From: JAFDZW01 sp964404255
GTDB taxonomy: Bacteria; Bacteroidota; Ignavibacteria; Palsa-1295
Assembly: GCA_964404255.1 (NCBI GenBank)
Contig: CAYOJJ010000012.1
Location: 1 to 64,000, forward strand
DNA: 64,000 nucleotides
Direction of reading: 5' to 3'
In this document: positions 36,576 through 44,615 of the stretch, piece by piece
How positions within the stretch are numbered: the stretch's first letter is position 1
Layout: each line of letters starts with the position of its first letter
Made by a program: the position numbers and the translations under genes
The notes under the pieces: model-generated
What the model was told of the DNA's origin: nothing
Databases searched by the model: none
The model's input: only the letters and a program-made list of their open reading frames with translations

Positions 36576-37997
36576 TTATCGGGAAGTCCGTTTTACTGGG
36601 CGTAACACCAGAGGAAGAATGCTGGCTATCATGCCGACATACATAGGCTCTATCCCCCATAAATATTGGGGAGTTACCGAATTGCCTCTGCTAATGCCAA
36701 TGACATAGGCAATAAGCGAACAGAGGCCACCAGCCACCATAGATATTTCCGTCCTTCGCTTAGAGGCTTTTAAGGCAGGAAAATAACTTAGTGTCAATGG
36801 AAATAATAACATAGGGACCAGCACAGAGGCAAAAGAGTACCAGATCATATAAATACGCTCGGAAACCGAGATAACGCCAATGGAAATGATCGCTGTTACA
36901 AATAGCCCTACCTGGGTAAATTTCTTTACTCGCTTTTCTTCATCTCCCCCAAACACACGCCAGAGAATATCGCGCCCAATAATAGTCGCGCTCATAAAAA
37001 AGAACGAATCGACCGTTGAAAGAACCGTTGCAAGCATTCCGGCATAGAACGCTCCCTTCAAGCCCATTGGTAATACCATTTCCGCAAGAGCCGGATAAGC
37101 AAATTTGCTCTCGGCTAAATGCGGCACGGCAGCGCGTGCATATAAACCGGCAATATTGGTCATGGCATCGAACAGCAGCCAGAAGCCGATCGAGATAAGC
37201 ATTCCCTTCTTTGCTACGGAAGTAGATCGTGCCGCAAAGACACGCTGGTGCACGTTCGGATCCACAAGCGTCACTAACGCTCCGATATACCAAACCAGAA
37301 TATACCAGGTACTATAAGCACCGAATGGCGCGGTATGAGTTGCCGGTAAATGCGATGAGAGATAATCCAGACCGCCAAGAGTGCCAAACGAATATGGGAT
37401 GATGACAATAAAGCCCGCGAACATTACAATGAATTGCAGAATATCCGTTCGTATCGAGGCCCGAAAACCGCCCTTAAATAAATAAGAAATAGATGTGATA
37501 ATACCGACCGCAATACCGACAGCATAGCTAAAGCCAAAGAACCATTGATATAATGTTGCAAGCATCATGATATAAGCAGCAGGGCTCGTCATGAACATCG
37601 TTGCAATAGCACCCAGGTATCCGGCCCGCTCGCCATACTCTGCACGTAAGCGATCAGGGATAGATAAATGTACCCTATCGCTATTAACCCGTTTAGCAAG
37701 GATGAGGGCAAAGATCAGCGCCGCTACATAGTACGGAATGCCAAAGACAACCCAGGTAACGATTCCATTATCATAAGAATACTCTCCAACTGCGATAATA
37801 CCACCATACCAGGTTGAGACGAGGGTAGCAACAAAAGCCGGAAGTGTAAGCGTGCGACCAGCCAGTAAGAATTCCTCCTCTTCCGAAGATTTGCGTTTTA
37901 TCTTTCGGAACGTGAGAAAACCTATCGTAGCGTTAGCTACAATGTAAAAGATTATTATTGCCAGATCAAGTGGCGCGAGCGCTGGGAAAGAAGTCAC
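36576..37997 (-). CDS. Sodium:solute symporter family protein, probable thiamine-related transporter
   Basis: This 473-residue inner-membrane protein has about 13 helices of the SSS fold (LDLAIIIFYIVANATIGFLT at the start, then YYVAALIFALILAKR and the FMSATIIGRDI segment). It is the third gene of the riboswitch-controlled set, overlapping the thiamine pyrophosphokinase by four bases and starting with GTG. SSS proteins such as ThiV have been predicted as thiamine transporters from riboswitch context in other bacteria, so import of thiamine or a precursor is the likely role. Substrate specificity is inferred entirely from context. Confidence 0.8.
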   Translation of the reverse strand: MTSFPALAPLDLAIIIFYIVANATIGFLTFRKIKRKSSEEEEFLLAGRTLTLPAFVATLVSTWYGGIIAVGEYSYDNGIVTWVVFGIPYYVAALIFALILAKRVNSDRVHLSIPDRLRAEYGERAGYLGAIATMFMTSPAAYIMMLATLYQWFFGFSYAVGIAVGIITSISYLFKGGFRASIRTDILQFIVMFAGFIVIIPYSFGTLGGLDYLSSHLPATHTAPFGAYSTWYILVWYIGALVTLVDPNVHQRVFAARSTSVAKKGMLISIGFWLLFDAMTNIAGLYARAAVPHLAESKFAYPALAEMVLPMGLKGAFYAGMLATVLSTVDSFFFMSATIIGRDILWRVFGGDEEKRVKKFTQVGLFVTAIISIGVISVSERIYMIWYSFASVLVPMLLFPLTLSYFPALKASKRRTEISMVAGGLCSLIAYVIGISRGNSVTPQYLWGIEPMYVGMIASILPLVLRPVKRTSR

Positions 37998-38650
37998 GAG
38001 CGTTGCGGAAATGAAACGAGCACGGAGCCACCAGAAATTTTTATAGAAAAGCCTTCCTCCGAAGTAACGATGTTGCTAAGTCCTTCTCGTTCTCCGAAAG
38101 CAAGGCGTTCGTTATTAAGTGGATACAGCAAGCCGGTAGTTAAAACCGAATCAGCAGCAGGCAGCGGAATAATAGAAACGGCCGAGCCAATACTTCTTCG
38201 GATCGAAACCGATGAGTAGCTGCTTGTTAACAGGCGATGTTCTTGCACAGCATCGAACAGCATAACATCCGTAAACCAGTCTCTGAATCTAAGCAAGACG
38301 CTCAGATTAGTGAGAAAATGATCGGTTCGTTTTCCGTGCAGACCGAGGATCGTTAACTTCTCTACTTGTTTATTATCGATCAAATAAAGAAGCGCTTTCT
38401 CAAAATCATTGGTGGATTGATCTTCAACTTTTACTATGGGTACCAACGAAAAATGATGGCGTGTTAAAGGATCAAGCGAATCAAGATCGCCGATTATCAG
38501 CGATGGTGTTATCCCAAGCTCTTTGGCACTATTAGCTGCTCCATCGGTAGCAACTAAAAACGACTCTTCTCTTAGAACATACTCAAGCAACGATCTGCTT
38601 GGTGCTTCCCCATCAAGTAAGAGAATGGTTTTCTTTGAAGCGCTGCTCAT
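37994..38650 (-). CDS. thiN: Thiamine pyrophosphokinase
   Basis: This enzyme pyrophosphorylates thiamine with ATP to give the active cofactor TPP. The 218-residue protein shows DGAANSAKELG, the metal-binding GDLDSLDP, DQSTNDFEKAL and HGKRTDHFL, all diagnostic. It overlaps the TonB receptor and the symporter genes by four bases on each side, so uptake and activation of thiamine are translated together under one TPP riboswitch. Confidence 0.94.
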   Translation of the reverse strand: MSSASKKTILLLDGEAPSRSLLEYVLREESFLVATDGAANSAKELGITPSLIIGDLDSLDPLTRHHFSLVPIVKVEDQSTNDFEKALLYLIDNKQVEKLTILGLHGKRTDHFLTNLSVLLRFRDWFTDVMLFDAVQEHRLLTSSYSSVSIRRSIGSAVSIIPLPAADSVLTTGLLYPLNNERLAFGEREGLSNIVTSEEGFSIKISGGSVLVSFPQRS

Positions 38651-40941
38651 AATCCCAATTCTATGGCAAGATATCCGTTCCTTGTTGCACCAACAAAGAA
38701 TCCGGTACTGCCATCGACGTAACTGGTATAAAGATTATTGGTAAGGTTATTGATCTGGGCCCGAAGAGTAAAATGATCGACACCTAATACATGATCGAAC
38801 TTATAAGAAAGCGAAGCATCCAGTACACCATACGCATCATTCTTTAATAAATCGCTATTTTCAAGATCGCCATACATAGAGCCGACGTAGCGACCGGCAA
38901 TCGTAAGCTGCAGATTTTTTACCGGTTGAATTAATAGTGAAGCATTAGCAAGTATCGAGGGGAAACCAATAGGTTGATTACCTATAACCGAAATCGTATC
39001 GGCATATTTATCGAATTGCTTGATCTCATTATGGCTATAGGTTGCATTGATCTTTATTCCGATCACATCCTCGTATTGCAGACCGGCTTCAACTTCAACT
39101 CCATAGTGATCTACTTTTTCAGCGTTTGCCAATACTGCGGAACCCCAGATATCGACCTTGCCGGTTTTCAATAGTTCATCGGTAAAAGGCATGTAATATC
39201 CTCCAAGTGAGAATGAGCTTTTCCATTCATCGCTTAAAGGAAGTTCAGAACTTCTAATTCCTAATTCAAGATCGGTTAAATGCTCCGGCTTAATGTTGGG
39301 ACTATTATAATCAAAACTTCCGTCAGCCTTGCGTGCAAAGTTTGGAGTACCGAACGATTCAGGGTTGTAATAATCTTTCAACCGCGGCTCACGAGAGGTA
39401 TAGCTAAGACTGGCGTAGGACGATACCTGCTTGGAAAGATTTAGATTAATACCGATGCGCGGATTTACAAAAAATAACGGGACATCGAACGTAAAATTAT
39501 GCCAGCCAACGGGCAGTTCGTACTTCTGTGCTAAGGTTGTATCGAGATAAAACTGTTGCTCATTGCCAAAATGATACGTCTGGCTTAGCAATTGCACACT
39601 TGCCTGCACATTCACATCGGAAGACACAGAATACAACTCCGAAATATAGCCGCCGAATATATCTTTTCCCCCATCGTAATCGTAGTAATGGTAATCACCC
39701 GGAAGGTCGAGCGGCATCTTTGCTGCCGATAGAAGCTGGCCCCAATGATTAGAGCGGTGAATGCGAATTTCCCCACCAAGAGTAAATTTGCCGCCATCGT
39801 GGGTAAATTCCAATCGCGGCAACCAACCTCCTTGTTTATTGCCGACAAAGCCACGCGTTAATTCATTACCAAGCGTCGTATCGAGAATGCCATGAAAGTT
39901 ATATCGTAATCCGTAGTCCGGTGTTAAACGATACAATACACTATGCGAGACGGTAGGATCATAGACATTCGGCCAGGTACCATCGAAATCAAAATAGCCA
40001 TCACCCTGAATATAAAACAACGTATTATTTAACGTCAGGTTGTCATCGAGCTTTATCGATGAGAGTAATTCATAATGCGGCTGGGAAAAGAACTCCTGTT
40101 CCTGCGGGCGGCGCTCATACGTGAATGGCTCCGAATAATTGATCTTACGCTGGTCAGGGTCTATAAAATTTGAGCGATCATTATTTTCTCCGGGGAATAT
40201 CCCATAATAATCTAACCCATCGTTTAGTGTACCGCCATAAAAATTGAATTGCCACGTGCTGGTATTATCCATTCGCACTGCCGAAAGATAATAGGAATTC
40301 ATATCGATAAAATCATGATTCCGATAACCATCGGTATGAAATTTGGAAAGCTTCGCAGAAAATAAATAGGTGCTATCGATAAGTCCCGAAGCCGCCGAAG
40401 CAGAGAATTTGGTCGTATTATAAGAACCACCCATCGCACTGAGTGTAAAATCTCTATTAGGAGATGGAAAGGTCTCTACATTAATAGAACCGCCGATAGC
40501 CGGTGAACCATAAAATGATGAGCCTGCCCCGCGTTGTACATCAACTTTCGAAGTAAAGGAAGCCAGATCGGGCATATCAACCCAATAGACCGAGTGATCT
40601 TCCGGATCATTTTGCGGCACCCCGTTTACTAGCACTGCTTCGCGGCGCTGATCGAATCCACGAATATTTACATTCGAATAACCGGTATTGAGTCCACTTT
40701 GCGAATAAGAAACCACCGATGGAAGTTGCTTTAAGATACTGGGGACATCATTAAACGGCGAATTTTCTTTCAACTCTGCCTTAGGGACCTGCGATTGCGG
40801 AATCGGAGTTTTTTCATCGGACGGAAAACCCGTTACAATTACCGTCGCCGAAACAGTATGCTTTAGTGAATCGCTTTTTTGCTGAGCAAGCAGCAGTGAG
40901 GACGAAAATGAAAGAAAAAAGAAAGCCAGAACGATGCGCAT
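38647..40941 (-). CDS. TonB-dependent outer-membrane receptor, probable thiamine uptake
   Basis: This 764-residue receptor begins at the ATG at 40941 (an in-frame TTG lies three codons earlier) with the signal peptide MRIVLAFFFLSFSSSLLLAQQ. The plug domain carries LKQLPSVVSY, NVNIRGFDQRREAVLVNGVPQN and GAGSSFYGSPAIGGSINV. A 22-strand barrel ends RNGYLAIELGL with a C-terminal hydrophobic residue. It is the first gene behind a TPP riboswitch and is coupled to thiN. Thiamine-regulated TonB receptors are known in Bacteroidota, so thiamine or a thiamine derivative is the probable ligand. Confidence 0.87.
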   Translation of the reverse strand: MRIVLAFFFLSFSSSLLLAQQKSDSLKHTVSATVIVTGFPSDEKTPIPQSQVPKAELKENSPFNDVPSILKQLPSVVSYSQSGLNTGYSNVNIRGFDQRREAVLVNGVPQNDPEDHSVYWVDMPDLASFTSKVDVQRGAGSSFYGSPAIGGSINVETFPSPNRDFTLSAMGGSYNTTKFSASAASGLIDSTYLFSAKLSKFHTDGYRNHDFIDMNSYYLSAVRMDNTSTWQFNFYGGTLNDGLDYYGIFPGENNDRSNFIDPDQRKINYSEPFTYERRPQEQEFFSQPHYELLSSIKLDDNLTLNNTLFYIQGDGYFDFDGTWPNVYDPTVSHSVLYRLTPDYGLRYNFHGILDTTLGNELTRGFVGNKQGGWLPRLEFTHDGGKFTLGGEIRIHRSNHWGQLLSAAKMPLDLPGDYHYYDYDGGKDIFGGYISELYSVSSDVNVQASVQLLSQTYHFGNEQQFYLDTTLAQKYELPVGWHNFTFDVPLFFVNPRIGINLNLSKQVSSYASLSYTSREPRLKDYYNPESFGTPNFARKADGSFDYNSPNIKPEHLTDLELGIRSSELPLSDEWKSSFSLGGYYMPFTDELLKTGKVDIWGSAVLANAEKVDHYGVEVEAGLQYEDVIGIKINATYSHNEIKQFDKYADTISVIGNQPIGFPSILANASLLIQPVKNLQLTIAGRYVGSMYGDLENSDLLKNDAYGVLDASLSYKFDHVLGVDHFTLRAQINNLTNNLYTSYVDGSTGFFVGATRNGYLAIELGL

Positions 40942-40960
40942 AGCGAGCAACGATTTAAAA

Positions 40961-41005
40961 TGAAAATTCCGTTTTCAGCGCGCATACAAACGCCGGAAAC
41001 GGAAT
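40961..41005 (-). terminator. Riboswitch expression-platform terminator
   Basis: Minus-strand TTCCGTTT (41004-40997) pairs with AAACGGAA (40974-40967), followed by TTTTCATTTT, ending about 20 bases before the receptor start. Its 5' arm contains CGTTTCC (41001-40995), complementary to GGAAACG at the 3' edge of the TPP aptamer (41037-41031). Aptamer closure and terminator formation therefore go together, and the alternative pairing is an antiterminator. Confidence 0.7.
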
Positions 41006-41029
41006 GAAGGCTGCTCTGCAGTATCATCT

Positions 41030-41107
41030 TCGTTTCCCTACGCCGGTATGAGCCGGATCAGGTCTTGAGGGTATTATCTCAGTCCGCTAAACGGACACCC
41101 CTAACGA
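41030..41107 (-). promoter_or_regulatory. TPP riboswitch (THI element)
   Basis: On the minus strand the conserved aptamer parts appear in order: GGGGTG, CTGAGA, ATACCC, ACCTGATC and CGGCGTAGGGA. P1 closes with TCGTT (41107-41103) against AACGA (41034-41030). It lies in the leader of the TonB receptor-thiN-symporter operon and should reduce expression when TPP is abundant. Confidence 0.95.
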
Positions 41108-41154
41108 CGGTGCTACAACTTCGAGTACTAAGAGTTAGTTCGTATTCTATCTAT

Positions 41155-43035
41155 TTATTTTGCAAGCACCATTCGTTTGGTGACGATGGTATGAAGCGTT
41201 TTTACTTTATAAAAATAAATACCAGCGGGCCAAGTTGTTGCATCTACTTCAATAGAATGTTTTCCTTGCGATAATTTGCTATCGACGATCGTCGAGACTT
41301 CCCTTCCCATTATATCATAGATCTTCACCGAAACCGCTCCGGCGCGTACCAATCTAAAATTAATAGTTGTTTTTGGATTGAAAGGGTTTGGTTTATTTTG
41401 ATCGACGAAAACATCGCGATTACCGCCGAACTCCAGCTTTACCGGCTGCGTATAATTTATCACGGAATCTTTGTCACCTATTAAAGCTAAGCGGTAATAT
41501 AATTCAATATCTCTTGAAAGCGAAGGCAATGTCTCGGCTGCAGAATACATTGCCCTGCCGAGTAACTCCTGCTTTTCTTCATTCCACTTTAAAGGCTGCT
41601 TTGCTTTAAGATCGAGTGTTTTTTCATATTCGCCAAAGGAGGCGATCTTGCGCTGTAATTGATAACGCTTTACTCCCATTTCGGAAGTGGCATACCAATT
41701 AAAAAGTACTTTCGTTGCGGAAGTCTGTTCGACTGAAAGCATAGCTCGCTCAGCAACGATAGGCGAACAGGATTCCAGTATAGTAGCATTTGAATCCAGA
41801 TCAAGCCATACCGGCAACGGCATCTGGCGAACGGTTGAATCGACAGCAAGCGATTTACGGGGATAAAAACTTGATCTCGCCGTCGAACCAAAATCTTCAA
41901 AATGAAATAAGGCGAAGAGGCCCGTACTGGTATCGTGTTCTGCCGTAGTAATTCCCCCGCTAAAGAGAGGAAGTGCCGCTACCGTGTTCTTAATGGTAAG
42001 TTCATCTATCTGAAAATTATTATATCCGTTCTTATTGCCGATCGTTACGTGATTTATGCTTCTCATTACTTCAGGAAGAACCAATGAATCCTGAGGTAAT
42101 CCATCGACATAAAAAGTCATCCGCTCGTCATTATCTTTGAAAAACAAGATATGATGCCAGGCGCCATCGCTGGCGAATTGGTACGTTTTAATTGTCTTAA
42201 CCGAATCTCTACTTCCATAGAGAAACTGAATTTGCCCCATCGCATCGGTACCAATGATGATTATGGAATCAGTATAGGCATCATGCAAAGAAAAAATGGT
42301 TTGCTTTGGGCTTATACTCCGGTACCACCAACCGATCGAACAGGCCCGTGCCAACGTACTAAGTAATAATGCTGTATCGGCCGATAAAGAAGCCGAAGAG
42401 TTATATCCGGAAAGTGTCAGAGCTCTCGAATTTTTATCCCACCCTCTTATTGTACGAACCGTGGTTGAATAAGGATAGCCACCGATATTCTGAAAACTGA
42501 ATTCATCCGGAAGATCCGGAGCTACTATTCTCCACTCCGAGCCCAGAGCCGGTGCATGTTTCTTTTTTTGTTTACCTTTTTTTTGCTCCGGAGCGCTTAC
42601 TGCATTAGGATCACCCCGTTCGACAAGGCAAACTTTTATACCGCTCGTTGCCGCTGTTTTTCCTCCTTTAAATATAAAGGAGTAAACGACTGCATCAAAA
42701 TGATTGGAATAGATACGACTATGATCCTCGTACGCTGCAATAATATGACCTTTTTCTTTTGGAAATTTTGCACTTACGAACGAGGAATGCTCCATCGATA
42801 TGGTATCTTCTCCTTCTTCATCGATGGCAAGTACTTTCAGGAGCTTAAGCTGTTCGGGATATTGAATAACGACATCCCTATTGATATCATGCTGTAACGC
42901 CGAGGCAACTACTGAAACAACAAACTCTTCCGAAGCGCACACTTCCACCGGGGCATGAATCCCCCCGATTTTCCCTTGCCCATACAATAGTATAGGCGCT
43001 ACAAGAAGTGAAACGATTAACAGAAAGTACTTCAT
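41155..43035 (-). CDS. Secreted LamG-like protein with type IX secretion sorting domain
   Basis: This 626-residue exported protein has a signal peptide (MKYFLLIVSLLVAPILLYGQ). Its middle region of about residues 210-345 has the layout of a concanavalin/LamG domain (DGAWHHILFFKD, FYVDGLPQDS, NFQIDELTI). The C-terminal Por-secretion sorting domain has QNKPNPFNPKTTINF, VKIYDIMGREV and PAGIYFYKVKT. The last part sends the protein through the type IX secretion system, diagnostic of this phylum. Its target is unknown. It stands alone between the nuoI terminator and the TPP riboswitch. The N-terminal 200 residues are not recognised. Confidence 0.85.
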   Translation of the reverse strand: MKYFLLIVSLLVAPILLYGQGKIGGIHAPVEVCASEEFVVSVVASALQHDINRDVVIQYPEQLKLLKVLAIDEEGEDTISMEHSSFVSAKFPKEKGHIIAAYEDHSRIYSNHFDAVVYSFIFKGGKTAATSGIKVCLVERGDPNAVSAPEQKKGKQKKKHAPALGSEWRIVAPDLPDEFSFQNIGGYPYSTTVRTIRGWDKNSRALTLSGYNSSASLSADTALLLSTLARACSIGWWYRSISPKQTIFSLHDAYTDSIIIIGTDAMGQIQFLYGSRDSVKTIKTYQFASDGAWHHILFFKDNDERMTFYVDGLPQDSLVLPEVMRSINHVTIGNKNGYNNFQIDELTIKNTVAALPLFSGGITTAEHDTSTGLFALFHFEDFGSTARSSFYPRKSLAVDSTVRQMPLPVWLDLDSNATILESCSPIVAERAMLSVEQTSATKVLFNWYATSEMGVKRYQLQRKIASFGEYEKTLDLKAKQPLKWNEEKQELLGRAMYSAAETLPSLSRDIELYYRLALIGDKDSVINYTQPVKLEFGGNRDVFVDQNKPNPFNPKTTINFRLVRAGAVSVKIYDIMGREVSTIVDSKLSQGKHSIEVDATTWPAGIYFYKVKTLHTIVTKRMVLAK

Positions 43036-43037
43036 AA

Positions 43038-43059
43038 AAGAAATGCCCCTATCGGGGCA
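43038..43059 (-). terminator. Terminator after nuoI
   Basis: Minus-strand TGCCCC/GGGGCA (43059-43044, 4-base loop) is followed by TTTCTTTT, which runs into the ATG of the T9SS protein at 43035. It lies 6 bases past the nuoI stop and can end the M16-ald-nuoGHI transcript. Confidence 0.7.
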
Positions 43060-43064
43060 CTTAC

Positions 43065-43589
43065 TTAAGAATTTCGCAATTCGTGTAAAAATTCCAGGCG
43101 GTCTTTCAACTGCTCTTTGGGAATGAGAAGTTTATCCTTACCGTAGATAGCATCGCTGTATTTGGTAAAGGTAAGCTCGTAATCCTTACTCATCACAATT
43201 GCCTCTTCGGGGCAGACTTCTTCGCAGAATCCGCAGAAGATACAACGAAGCATATTGATCTCAAAACGAACCGGATAGCGTTCTTTAAGCAGCTCGGTTT
43301 CGCTGGCCTGGACCTCGATTGCCAGCGGTGGGCAGACACGCGAGCATAACCCACAGGCTACGCAGCGCTCGGCACCGTTGGTCTCCTGTACTAATACCGG
43401 ACGGCCGCGAAACGACGAAGGGGCATCCCACTTTTCTTCCGGATATTGACGCACGAACTTCGGCTTAAACAAATGCTTCAGCGACGTCATCAATCCGCGG
43501 ACAATTTCCGGCAAATAGATGCGCTCGCTAAACGAAAGCTTGCGGCTCGGTTTCGGATTGTTATATTTTGAGCGGTATTGCTGGCTCAT
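43065..43589 (-). CDS. nuoI: NADH-quinone oxidoreductase subunit I
   Basis: NuoI carries the two [4Fe-4S] clusters (N6a/N6b) that pass electrons towards quinone. Both ferredoxin motifs are intact: CVACGLCSRVCPP and CIFCGFCEEVCPE. The ATG at 43589 (MSQQYRSKYNN) gives 174 residues and overlaps the nuoH stop by four bases; a longer reading frame from 43712 lies inside nuoH and is not needed. It is the last gene of its operon; nuoJ, normally next, is about 9 kb away. Confidence 0.95.
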   Translation of the reverse strand: MSQQYRSKYNNPKPSRKLSFSERIYLPEIVRGLMTSLKHLFKPKFVRQYPEEKWDAPSSFRGRPVLVQETNGAERCVACGLCSRVCPPLAIEVQASETELLKERYPVRFEINMLRCIFCGFCEEVCPEEAIVMSKDYELTFTKYSDAIYGKDKLLIPKEQLKDRLEFLHELRNS

Positions 43590-44602
43590 AAGATATAGGT
43601 TTTCTCCAGGGCGGTTAAGAGAATATTCAGGATGCCAAGAGGAAGCAGAACCTTCCAGCCAAGATCCATAAGCTGATCGTACCGGAATCTCGGAATCGAC
43701 CAGCGTACCCACATAAAGAAGAAAATAAAAGCGAACATCTTCAGTGCCATCGCACCGATACCGATAAGCCCGGCAACAGTCGGGTTCATCGTCGTAAGAT
43801 CGATAAACGGTACATGCCAGCCTCCGAGGAATAACACGCTCATTACGGCGCTGGCCGTAATCATATTAGCATACTCGGCAAGGAAGAAGAGCGCCCATTT
43901 CATGGAGCTATATTCGGTATGATAGCCACCTACTAATTCAGGCTCTGCCTCCGGAAGATCAAACGGTTGGCGATTGGTCTCGGCAAAAGAAGAGATCAGG
44001 AATAGCAAAAAGCCAAGTGGAGCACGGACGATATTCCAACCACCGGCTATCTGCGAATGCACAATACCCGAAAGATCGAGTGTACCGGAAAGCATTACCA
44101 CCGCTACCAAACCAAGGCCAAGCGTCAGTTCATAGCTGATCATCTGAGCGCTCGAGCGCAAGCCCCCTAATAATGAGTACTTAGAACCGCTGGACCAACC
44201 GGCGAGCGTAATACCATACACGCCGACGCTTGTCAGTGCAATGATATAGAGCACTCCGATATTGATATTCGAAGCAATAGCCAGTGAAAAAGCATTTTGC
44301 CCGAGAACGATAGAAGTACCGAAGGGTACGATAGCCAGTGTACTCAGTGCAACGGTGATAGATATAACCGGAGCCAGCCAGTGAAACCACCCTTCGGCAG
44401 CAGCAGGCTCGATATCTTCTTTGAGCAAGAGCTTAAGAACGTCTGCTGCCGGTTGTAATAAGCCGAGCGGACCTACGCGGTTCGGACCGATACGATCCTG
44501 CAACCAGGCGCTGATCCAGCGTTCGAGCAGTACCAGATAGGCAACGGCCGTTAAGACCGTTAATAATAAGACGCCTATTTTAATTAATGCTTCTACTACC
44601 AT
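43586..44602 (-). CDS. nuoH: NADH-quinone oxidoreductase subunit H
   Basis: NuoH is the membrane subunit that forms the quinone chamber. The 338-residue protein has eight helices and the conserved RIGPNRVGPLGLLQPAAD-type loop (about residues 37-55), the ETNRQPFDLPEAEPELVGG loop, and RYDQLMDLGWK near the end. It lies 13 bases after nuoG and overlaps nuoI by four. Confidence 0.96.
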   Translation of the reverse strand: MVVEALIKIGVLLLTVLTAVAYLVLLERWISAWLQDRIGPNRVGPLGLLQPAADVLKLLLKEDIEPAAAEGWFHWLAPVISITVALSTLAIVPFGTSIVLGQNAFSLAIASNINIGVLYIIALTSVGVYGITLAGWSSGSKYSLLGGLRSSAQMISYELTLGLGLVAVVMLSGTLDLSGIVHSQIAGGWNIVRAPLGFLLFLISSFAETNRQPFDLPEAEPELVGGYHTEYSSMKWALFFLAEYANMITASAVMSVLFLGGWHVPFIDLTTMNPTVAGLIGIGAMALKMFAFIFFFMWVRWSIPRFRYDQLMDLGWKVLLPLGILNILLTALEKTYIL

Positions 44603-44615
44603 CTATCAAATACCA

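Noticed and set aside
43590..43712. N-terminal extension of nuoI
   Set aside because: It lies entirely inside nuoH; the ATG at 43589 gives the usual NuoI length and the standard four-base overlap.
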